A stretch of DNA of 12,648 nt from Vulcanimicrobiota bacterium (GTDB taxonomy: Bacteria > Vulcanimicrobiota > Vulcanimicrobiia > Vulcanimicrobiales > Vulcanimicrobiaceae). Position 1 is the stretch's first letter, and each line of letters starts with the position of its first letter. A program made the translations under genes and the position numbers. The stretch lies in contig PMFP01000145.1 in assembly GCA_003155175.1 (NCBI GenBank), positions 1 through 12,648 of the forward strand. Direction: 5' to 3'. The notes below the pieces were generated by a model. That model had not been told where the DNA came from, made no database searches, and was given only the letters and a program-made list of their open reading frames with translations. Positions 7,294 through 12,648 of this stretch are shown here, piece by piece.

Positions 7294-7298
7294 GAGGG
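7294..7298 (+). promoter_or_regulatory. Ribosome binding site supporting a TTG start
   Basis: GAGGG lies 6 bases before the TTG at 7305. No better ATG or GTG start exists in the 53-bp gap after the decarboxylase gene, so this site decides the start of the R3H ATPase. Confidence 0.55.
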
Positions 7299-7304
7299 TC
7301 AGTA

Positions 7305-8855
7305 TTGGCGGTTAAGGCCGAATCCATTTCTCCCAGCTGGGAGCTCTCACAACTCCTCGATATCTTCCCCCTGCCGATCCGGCAAGCGCTCGTTCGATTA
7401 CCAAATCTGGAATCCATCATCGAAGTCGTGCTCGATCTCGGGCGTCCGCCCGAAGCTCGGTTTGAGAACGACTTCGTTTATCTTTCCGACGCGGCCGTAA
7501 CGAACGAGGATATCGCGCACGTCTGCTCGCGCGTCTCGCAGTTCGGCGCGGACAACCGCGCCGGCATCGAGCAAACGCTGCACCGCATCAGCGCGATCCG
7601 GAATCGCACCGGCAAAATCGTCGGACTCACGTGCCGCATCGGGCGCGCGGTCTACGGGACCATCGACATCATCCTCGACGTGCTGCGAAGCGGCAAATCG
7701 ATCTGTCTGCTCGGGCGCCCCGGCGTCGGCAAGACGACGATGCTCCGCGAGTGCGCGCGCATTCTCTCCGAAGACCGCAAACGCGTGGTCATCGTGGACA
7801 CGTCCAACGAAATCGCCGGCGACAGCGACATCCCGCATCCCGGGATCGGGTTCGCGCGACGCATGCAGGTCACCAATCCGGCGCTCCAGCACGCGGTGAT
7901 GATCGAAGCGGTCGAAAACCACATGCCCGAAGTGATCGTCATCGACGAAATCGGCACCGAGGCCGAATCCGGGGCGGCGCGCACCATCGCCGAACGCGGC
8001 GTAACCCTCATCGGCACGGCGCACGGCCAGACGCTCGAAAATCTGCTCATGAATCCCACGCTCTCGGATCTCGTCGGCGGGATCACGGCGGTCACGCTCT
8101 CCGACGAGGAAGCGCGGCGCCGCGGAACCCGCAAGACCGTCCTCGAGCGCAAGGCGCCCCCGACCTTCGACGTCGTCGTGGAGATCCACGATCGCGACCG
8201 TCTCGCGATTCACAAGAACGTGGCCGAGGTCGTGGACGCACTGCTGCGGGGATACCAGCCGCAACCGGAGATACGCCAGCGCCAACCCGGCGGTGCGGTC
8301 ACCGTCGTACAAGAGGCCGACACCGAGTCCATGCCGCAGCTCGCCGAGAGCTACGCCCACCATGCCGACGCGCGCGAACCCGAAGAGCGCGAACGGCCGG
8401 TCTCGATCTTTCCCTACGGCGTCTCGCGCAGCAAGATCGAGCGGGCGATTCACAACCTGCGCGTGAACGCGTCGATCGCTCGCAACTGGGACGACGCGGA
8501 CGTCGTCATCGCGCTCAAATCGCTCGAACGCCGCTCGCAGCCCAAACTCAAGCAAATCGCGGCCGACAACGTGCCGATCTACGCCATCAAGACCAACACG
8601 ACCACGCAGATTCAAGCGGCCCTGCGCGACGTGTTCAACTTGGGGTCGTTGGACCGGGAAGAACTCGCCGTGCGAGAAGCGGAGGAAGCCGTCTATCAAG
8701 TGCTGCTGACCAGCCAGGCGATGGAACTCTCTCCGCAGACTTCGTACGTGCGCCGAATGCAGCACCAGCTGGCCGAAAAATACCGCCTGCAATCGCGCAG
8801 CACGGGCCTGGAGCCAAACCGGCGCGTGAGGATCTTTAAGACGACCAGCGATTAG
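7305..8855 (+). CDS. AAA ATPase with C-terminal R3H domain (Ycf45/SpoIIIAA-like)
   Basis: This 516-residue protein is built of four parts. The first is an N-terminal helical region (1-100, with LDIFPLPIRQAL). The second is a P-loop ATPase (about 105-290) with Walker A GRPGVGKTT at 137-145 and Walker B VIVIDEIG at about 210-217. The ATPase carries the SpoIIIAA-like blocks DTSNEIAGD and GTAHGQTLENL. The third is a charged linker and a conserved middle domain (about 370-460, with FPYGVSRSKIERAI). The last is an R3H motif, RRMQHQLAEKY, in the final 35 residues. R3H domains bind single-stranded nucleic acid. Family members occur in cyanobacteria and plastids (Ycf45), but no precise function is established. 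The TTG start is supported by GAGGG. The gene lies between the decarboxylase and tmk-holB on one strand, which hints at a nucleic-acid or replication-linked role. Confidence 0.85.
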   Translation: MAVKAESISPSWELSQLLDIFPLPIRQALVRLPNLESIIEVVLDLGRPPEARFENDFVYLSDAAVTNEDIAHVCSRVSQFGADNRAGIEQTLHRISAIRNRTGKIVGLTCRIGRAVYGTIDIILDVLRSGKSICLLGRPGVGKTTMLRECARILSEDRKRVVIVDTSNEIAGDSDIPHPGIGFARRMQVTNPALQHAVMIEAVENHMPEVIVIDEIGTEAESGAARTIAERGVTLIGTAHGQTLENLLMNPTLSDLVGGITAVTLSDEEARRRGTRKTVLERKAPPTFDVVVEIHDRDRLAIHKNVAEVVDALLRGYQPQPEIRQRQPGGAVTVVQEADTESMPQLAESYAHHADAREPEERERPVSIFPYGVSRSKIERAIHNLRVNASIARNWDDADVVIALKSLERRSQPKLKQIAADNVPIYAIKTNTTTQIQAALRDVFNLGSLDREELAVREAEEAVYQVLLTSQAMELSPQTSYVRRMQHQLAEKYRLQSRSTGLEPNRRVRIFKTTSD

Positions 8856-8888
8856 GGGTCGGACGCTCGTCCGGCGAAGGTCGGGTGC

Positions 8889-9497
8889 GTGTTCGTAACG
8901 TTCGAAGGCATCGAGGGCAGCGGCAAGAGCACGCTGCTCTCGTCGCTTGCCGGCATCCTTCGCCAACGCGGTCGCGACGTCGTGACCACGCGCGAGCCCG
9001 GCGGCACGCCGGTCGGCACGGCGGTGCGCGAGATCTTCCTCGACCGTTCCTCGGAGATCGCGCCGGTCGCCGAAGCGTTTTTGGTCAACGCGGCGCGCGC
9101 CCAGCACGTCGCCGACGTCATCCGCCCCGCGCTGCATCGCGGCGCGGTCGTGCTGTGCGACCGCTATACCGACTCGACGCTGGCCTACCAGGGCTACGGT
9201 CGCGGATTCGACCTCGCCGCGCTCGGCCGGCTGTGCGAGATCGCGAGCGCGGGATTACAGCCCGACCTGACGATCTTGCTCGACGTTCCGGTTCCCGAAT
9301 CGCGCCGGCGCCTCGAGGCGCGCGGGGGTCGCGCCGACCGGATGGAAGCCGAGGGCGCCGGGTTTCACGAACGCGTACGCGCCGGCTACCTGAAGATCGC
9401 GGCGGGCGATCCGCGCTATCTCGTGCTCGACGGCCTGCTCTTGCCGGCCGACCTCGTTGCCCTGGCGCTCGCGCGGCTTGCGATGAACGCGCCGTGA
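8889..9497 (+). CDS. tmk: Thymidylate kinase (dTMP kinase)
   Basis: The enzyme phosphorylates dTMP to dTDP with ATP, an essential step to dTTP for DNA synthesis. The 202-residue protein starts MFVTFEGIEGSGKST with the P-loop GIEGSGKS at 7-14. It then shows TREPGGTPVG (the dTMP-contacting DR(E)PGG block), CDRYTDSTLAYQGYGRG, and LLDVPVPESRRRLEARGG leading into the short LID with RADRME. Length is typical for the bacterial enzyme (about 205-210). The GTG at 8889 is preceded by GAAGG 9 bases upstream. The stop codon shares bases with the GTG start of holB (GTGA), so the two should be translationally coupled, matching the common tmk-holB pairing. Confidence 0.96.
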   Translation: MFVTFEGIEGSGKSTLLSSLAGILRQRGRDVVTTREPGGTPVGTAVREIFLDRSSEIAPVAEAFLVNAARAQHVADVIRPALHRGAVVLCDRYTDSTLAYQGYGRGFDLAALGRLCEIASAGLQPDLTILLDVPVPESRRRLEARGGRADRMEAEGAGFHERVRAGYLKIAAGDPRYLVLDGLLLPADLVALALARLAMNAP

Positions 9498-10510
9498 GCG
9501 GCGATTTGACGTTCGACGTCATCGGCGCGCAAGGCCCGCGCCGTTTTTTCCAGGCCCTGACGCGCGACACTATTGCGCACGCCTATCTCTTCACCGGCCC
9601 CGGCGGAACCGGGAAGAAAACGTTCGCGCGACGGCTCGCGCAAGCGCTGCTCTGCCGTGCGCCCGGCGCGGGAACCGCCGGCTACGACGGAACCTGCGAC
9701 TCGTGCCGGCTATTTTCGGCCGGCGAGGACACCCGCAATCCCGACTTCATCGAACACACCGGCGTGATGAAGATCGGCGATCCCGACAAGCCGCTGGGGT
9801 TTTACGAGGGCGACGACCTGACGTCGAGGGACTTAGTGCGGAATCTTTCGTTGCAATCGTATTTGGGCGGCATGCGCGTGCTACTGCTCGGAGACGTTTC
9901 TTTCGCGACGCCCGAGTCCGCCAACGCCCTGCTCAAGATCCTTGAAGAACCGCCCGCCGGACTGGTGATGCTGATGACCACCTCGGCGCCGGACCGGCTG
10001 CTCGAAACGATTCGCTCGCGCGCGATCGACGTGCGCTTCCCGTCGCTCGCGCCGGCGGAGATTCGCGAGATCCTGATCCGCCGGGGATTCGACGAGGAGC
10101 GGGCGGCGCTGGGCGCTACGCTCGGCGGCGGCAGCGCGACGCGCGCGATGGCGGCGCTCGACGAAGAAGAGGAGTCGCTGCGGTCGCAGGTCGCGGCGTG
10201 GTTCTTTTCGGCGGCTGCCGGCGGCGACGCGCCCGAGCAGAGCTGGGCGACGCGCGAAACGCTCGCAGAGGGACTTGAGATCGTCAAGACGCTGGCGCGC
10301 GATTGGGTCGCGCTCGGCGTGGCCGGTGAGGGCGTCCGCCTCAGCGCGCCCGACTACGGTACGCAGCTGCGCGATCTCGCGCCGATGGAATCCCGCGCGG
10401 CGGTCGCGATGCTCGCGAGCTTGGACGAAGCGCAACGGATCGCACGGAGCAACGTCCCGCCCTCGCTGGTCGGGGAGATGGTCCGGATGGCGATTACCAG
10501 GGTCGCGTAA
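9494..10510 (+). CDS. holB: DNA polymerase III clamp-loader subunit delta-prime
   Basis: Delta-prime is the stator of the replication clamp loader that places the beta clamp on DNA. The 338-residue protein has HAYLFTGPGGTGKKTFAR with a P-loop at about 35-43. It also has a zinc-finger region, NPDFIEH, and the block ESANALLKILEEPP (141-154) followed by MTTSAPDRLLETIRSRA (sensor region). The zinc finger appears to keep three cysteines (54, 68, 71), with Asp65 where the CX2CX2C pattern would have another. Walker B is degenerate (LLLGDVSFA), and the SRC motif reads SRA, so hydrolysis by this subunit is unlikely. This fits its usual role. The gene starts at a GTG overlapping the tmk stop. Its last 17 bp overlap the convergent membrane-protein gene. 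The DnaX (gamma/tau) subunit is the main alternative, but the length and tmk neighbour favour HolB. Confidence 0.92.
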   Translation: MSGDLTFDVIGAQGPRRFFQALTRDTIAHAYLFTGPGGTGKKTFARRLAQALLCRAPGAGTAGYDGTCDSCRLFSAGEDTRNPDFIEHTGVMKIGDPDKPLGFYEGDDLTSRDLVRNLSLQSYLGGMRVLLLGDVSFATPESANALLKILEEPPAGLVMLMTTSAPDRLLETIRSRAIDVRFPSLAPAEIREILIRRGFDEERAALGATLGGGSATRAMAALDEEEESLRSQVAAWFFSAAAGGDAPEQSWATRETLAEGLEIVKTLARDWVALGVAGEGVRLSAPDYGTQLRDLAPMESRAAVAMLASLDEAQRIARSNVPPSLVGEMVRMAITRVA

Positions 10511-11201
10511 ACGCGATGTCGTCGTACTGCTTGGCGAACGGGAGGGCGAGATAGGCCAAGACGATCGCTTGCGCCACGATGAACGCGATCTGCGAGCCCA
10601 GCACGCCGAGCGTATCCCCGAACGGTGCGACCAGCCAGATCGGCACGAAGTACCACATGCCTACGAAGACGAGCGCGAGGATCGCGGTCGGGAGCGGGAA
10701 CGAGCGCGCCGCGTTGATGGAGGCCTGGAGCGCCGCCGAGCCGTCCGCCCCGCCGATGGAGGCGGCCGGAATCGTGTAGATGAGGAAAAATGCGGCGACG
10801 ACTTGCGCGACCGTGCCCACGATCGAGCCGAGCAAACTGCCTGCGAAATTCGCGACGTAGAGTAAGAAAAAGAAACCGATCGCGGCGATGAAGATGCCGC
10901 CCGCTTTGCGGCGCGCCTCTTCCCACGCTGCGTCGAAGCCCCCCGGGCGCTCGCGCCAGATGTTGTTGGCTTGAATCACCGCGACGCCGAACGCGAAGAG
11001 ATAGAGCGCCTGGACGACCATCTGAATCAAGCTCATGCCGAAGCCGCCGACCGGATCGGTCATCGTGCGCCCCGCCGAAGACGCGAGCAAGCTCATCGCG
11101 CCGGCGCCTAGCGGCATCACGAAGAGCGACGGATGGCGCAGCAGCAGCGGGATCGCCTTGAGGTAGATCGTCAGGTCGAGATTGCGCCCGAGCGTTTTCA
11201 C
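10494..11201 (-). CDS. Multi-pass membrane protein of unknown function
   Basis: I do not recognise a named family. The 235-residue product is very hydrophobic, with about six likely membrane segments near residues 22-42, 58-78, 101-121, 125-148, 170-195 and 203-222. A polar charged loop (NNIWRERPGGFDAAWEEARRKAG cut to about 80-101) lies after the second. The N-terminal cytosolic-looking stretch before LLRHPSLFVMPL resembles the opening of several uncharacterised bacterial membrane families with a 'helix then hairpin' plan. No signal peptide or catalytic motif is visible. The start is a GTG at 11201, 19 bp after the MTA phosphorylase stop, so it is probably the last gene of that operon. The Shine-Dalgarno sequence is weak. 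Its 3' end overlaps the end of holB by 17 bp in convergent orientation. The reading frame is well supported; function is unknown. Confidence 0.82.
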   Translation of the reverse strand: MKTLGRNLDLTIYLKAIPLLLRHPSLFVMPLGAGAMSLLASSAGRTMTDPVGGFGMSLIQMVVQALYLFAFGVAVIQANNIWRERPGGFDAAWEEARRKAGGIFIAAIGFFFLLYVANFAGSLLGSIVGTVAQVVAAFFLIYTIPAASIGGADGSAALQASINAARSFPLPTAILALVFVGMWYFVPIWLVAPFGDTLGVLGSQIAFIVAQAIVLAYLALPFAKQYDDIAFTRPW

Positions 11202-11220
11202 GTGCCGTCGGCGAGCGGTA

Positions 11221-12018
11221 TCAGCCGCGCGCGCCTTCTTGCGCGTGACGGCACGAGCAGTCGCCCGCGACGTCGATCTTCTCGACGATCTTTCCGATCG
11301 CGTCTTTGACGCGGTCGTTATTCTTCTTAAAGACTTCCATGACTTCGCGATGCGACACGGGAGCGATGCCCTCGATGCCGACGTCGTAGTCGGTGATCAG
11401 CGAGATGTTTACGAAACAGATCTCCATCTCGCGGGCCAGGTAGCTCTCCGGGTATTGCGTCATGTTGATGACTTCCCAGCCCTGGTTCTGATACCACAGC
11501 GATTCGGCGCGCGTCGAGAAGCGCGGTCCCTGGATCACGACGACGGTGCCGCGTTCGTGCGTTTCGATGCCGAGCGACTTGAGTGCGTCGACCGCGATCG
11601 GCCGCAGCGTCGGGCAATACGGATCGGCGAAGCTAACGTGCGTCGTCACCGGGCCGTCGTAGAAGGAATCCTTGCGGCCGTTGGTCCGGTCCACGAGCTG
11701 ATCGCAAACGACCATCGAGCCCGGCTTGACCTCTTTCTTGAGCGAGCCGCACGCGTTGGGAGCGATGATCGAACCGACGCCGAGCATCTTCATGGCCCAG
11801 AGGTTGGCGCGATAGTTGATGGACTGCGGCGGGAACCGGTGGTCCTTGCCGTGGCGCGGGAGAAACGCAACTTTCTTTCCGGCGATCTCACCTAACGCGA
11901 TGAGGTCGCTCGGCGGTCCGTAAGGCGTCTCGACCCATACTTCGCGCGCGTTTTCGATAAGCGAATAAAATCCCGACCCGCCGAATACGCCGATGTCGGC
12001 ACGTTCTGTCGTCTGCAT
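11221..12018 (-). CDS. mtnP: S-methyl-5'-thioadenosine phosphorylase
   Basis: The enzyme splits methylthioadenosine with phosphate into adenine and methylthioribose-1-phosphate, recycling the by-product of spermidine synthesis. The 265-residue protein shows IGVFGGSGFY (9-18), LPRHGKDHRFPP (53-64), NACGSLKKEVKPG (88-100), CDQLVDRTNGR, GPRFSTRAES (164-173) and NMTQYPES. It ends with TDYD at 209-212. The paired aspartates D210 and D212 are the 6-aminopurine-selecting residues that separate MTAP from inosine-type enzymes. A CSC motif at 254-256 recalls the C-terminal CXC of archaeal MTAPs. Length is normal. The ATG at 12018 has no adjacent Shine-Dalgarno sequence; a stem-loop abuts it instead. 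It lies 42 bp after the DUF151 gene and 19 bp before the membrane-protein gene, so it sits mid-operon. 5'-deoxyadenosine from radical SAM enzymes such as BioB is another plausible substrate. Confidence 0.94.
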   Translation of the reverse strand: MQTTERADIGVFGGSGFYSLIENAREVWVETPYGPPSDLIALGEIAGKKVAFLPRHGKDHRFPPQSINYRANLWAMKMLGVGSIIAPNACGSLKKEVKPGSMVVCDQLVDRTNGRKDSFYDGPVTTHVSFADPYCPTLRPIAVDALKSLGIETHERGTVVVIQGPRFSTRAESLWYQNQGWEVINMTQYPESYLAREMEICFVNISLITDYDVGIEGIAPVSHREVMEVFKKNNDRVKDAIGKIVEKIDVAGDCSCRHAQEGARG

Positions 12019-12048
12019 AGCGAGGCACAGTTCGCGCCGCGCCTCGCT
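12019..12048 (-). promoter_or_regulatory. Stem-loop abutting the mtnP start codon
   Basis: Read on the minus strand, AGCGAGGCGC (12048-12039) pairs with GTGCCTCGCT (12028-12019) over ten positions around a 10-base loop, and the ATG follows at once. Nine pairs are Watson-Crick. One is G-U in the minus-strand RNA, but would be an A-C mismatch in plus-strand RNA, which favours a minus-strand RNA structure. A purine-rich GTAGGGTA lies directly before the stem. This could be a folded spacer between ribosome binding site and start, or a translational block; the role is inferred. Confidence 0.45.
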
Positions 12049-12060
12049 TACCCTACAGGA

Positions 12061-12537
12061 TTACCGGTTGAAATCGCTGGGTTTGAGCTCGTTTAGGAAG
12101 CGTTTGAATTTCTCCATGTCCGCTTCGTCCACCGGCTTTTTCTCCGCGGTTGCTTCCTCGAGCTGAATTTTGTCGCTGACGTAGATCGGCGCCTGGGCGC
12201 GAAGCGCGAGCGCGATGCCGTCGCTCGGGCGCGCGTCGATCTCTTGTAGGTTGCCGTTGCTCCGTACGACGAGCTTTGCAAAAAACGTCGAGTCGTGAAT
12301 GTCGTGTATGATCACTTGTTCGAGCGTAGCGTCGAGCGTGTCGAGAATGCTGCGCATGAGATCGTGCGAGAGCGGGCGCGGAACGGGGGCGCCCTCGAGC
12401 GCGAGTGCGATCGCGGTGGCTTCGAACGGCCCGATGAGGATCGGCAAATAATGCGACCCGTCAATGTCTTTGAGGATGACCACCGGATCGTGAGTCAACA
12501 GGTCGATGCCTAGCTTGTCGACCTTCATCTGACGCAT
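12061..12537 (-). CDS. Bifunctional nuclease family protein (DUF151/BFN)
   Basis: This 158-residue protein matches the DUF151 or BFN domain. It has the blocks HYLPILIGPFEATAIALAL (about 29-47), RPLSHDLM (54-61), and IDARPSDGIALALRAQAPIYV (cut to its core DARPSDGIALALR, about 101-113), in order. After the domain is a charged tail rich in Glu and Lys (about 125-152). Plant BFN members have reported RNase and DNase activity. In bacteria the family is widespread and its role is mostly unsettled. The start is the ATG at 12537, with AGGTCACC just upstream; an ATG four codons later is a possible alternative. It is the first gene of the minus-strand operon with mtnP and the membrane protein. No metal-binding or catalytic site can be assigned from sequence alone. 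Confidence 0.9.
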   Translation of the reverse strand: MRQMKVDKLGIDLLTHDPVVILKDIDGSHYLPILIGPFEATAIALALEGAPVPRPLSHDLMRSILDTLDATLEQVIIHDIHDSTFFAKLVVRSNGNLQEIDARPSDGIALALRAQAPIYVSDKIQLEEATAEKKPVDEADMEKFKRFLNELKPSDFNR

Positions 12538-12634
12538 GGTGACCTATCCGACGCGAGTCCGTCATTTTCTTGCCGCGCGACCGGCAATCGCGAGTAGGGC
12601 GCCGCCTGCGGATAGCCGAACGGGAGGGGCGCTC
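12538..12634. promoter_or_regulatory. Likely divergent upstream region with an 18-bp interrupted palindrome
   Basis: These 97 bases separate the DUF151 gene start from a probable plus-strand start. TTGCCG (12570-12575) and CGGCAA (12582-12587) form a perfect 6-bp inverted repeat with a 6-base spacer, a layout common for dimeric repressor sites. I find no convincing -35/-10 pair on either strand. The operator role is inferred from position and symmetry only. Confidence 0.3.
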
Positions 12635-12648
12635 ATGGCTCTTTCCTG
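12635..12648 (+). CDS. Possible gene start running off the right edge
   Basis: An ATG at 12635 is preceded by GGGAGGGG (12622-12629), a strong Shine-Dalgarno-like sequence at a good spacing. The visible codons read M-A-L-S and then leave the window. Four codons cannot identify a product. The antisense alternative, an ATG at 12636 on the minus strand behind AGGAAAG, gives only a 24-codon frame. Confidence 0.3.

Noticed and set aside
7398..9137. A 579-codon open frame on the minus strand, opposite the R3H ATPase and tmk
   Set aside because: It has the same cause: the product is a compositional shadow with no recognisable domain, while the plus-strand genes have clear catalytic motifs.
12562..12636. 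A 24-codon minus-strand frame behind AGGAAAG, with a short hydrophobic stretch
   Set aside because: It is very short and overlaps a better-placed plus-strand start at 12635. It could also be the tail of a gene outside the window. There is not enough to call it.
1..12648. Mobile elements, CRISPR arrays, tRNA or rRNA genes, toxin-antitoxin or phage-defence genes
   Set aside because: I looked for transposase motifs, terminal repeats, regularly spaced direct repeats, tRNA-like cloverleaf ends and small paired genes, and saw none. The window reads as ordinary chromosomal housekeeping.

Overview
The window is a gene-dense, GC-rich stretch of bacterial chromosome. It holds eleven supported protein genes (one truncated at the left edge) plus a possible gene start at the right edge. 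No stretch of 300 bases lacks a gene. I see no tRNA, rRNA, CRISPR array, insertion sequence or prophage. Six of the ten complete genes start with GTG or TTG, and several overlap by a few bases. The organism cannot be named from the sequence alone. The link of an ornithine/lysine/arginine decarboxylase gene with tmk and holB (as in Bacillus yaaO-tmk-holB), with an R3H-type AAA ATPase gene between them, suggests a Terrabacteria-type lineage. An uncultured GC-rich group such as Candidatus Eremiobacterota is my low-confidence guess.

Layout. At 1-258 (+) is the tail of a choloylglycine-hydrolase-family amide hydrolase. It converges on a class A FAD monooxygenase at 265-1752 (-), with a strong hairpin at the junction. 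A 69-bp divergent spacer then leads into a compact biotin operon, bioA-bioF-bioD-bioB (1822-5746, +). The genes there are joined by a 4-bp overlap, a 19-bp overlap and a 6-bp gap. The same strand continues after 17 bp with a fold-type I Orn/Lys/Arg decarboxylase (5764-7251), an AAA/R3H nucleic-acid-binding protein (7305-8855), thymidylate kinase (8889-9497) and DNA polymerase III delta-prime (9494-10510).

Converging on holB is a three-gene minus-strand operon. Its transcription order is a bifunctional-nuclease-family (DUF151) protein (12537-12061), methylthioadenosine phosphorylase (12018-11221) and an unrecognised multi-pass membrane protein (11201-10494). Beyond it, at 12635, a well-placed ribosome binding site and ATG suggest a plus-strand gene leaving the window.

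How the genes fit together. BioF, BioA, BioD and BioB form the complete late biotin pathway from pimeloyl thioester to biotin. No pimeloyl-precursor gene (bioC, bioH or bioW) is present here. The decarboxylase and the MTA phosphorylase both fit polyamine metabolism, since spermidine synthesis releases methylthioadenosine. BioA and BioB consume S-adenosylmethionine. tmk and holB belong to dTTP supply and the replication clamp loader.

Most of the window is ordinary housekeeping. The points most worth a second look are a BioB that appears to have rearranged its auxiliary iron-sulfur ligands, a stem-loop abutting the start codon of the MTA phosphorylase gene, and the placement of the R3H ATPase gene next to replication genes. 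I found no convincing new multi-gene system.
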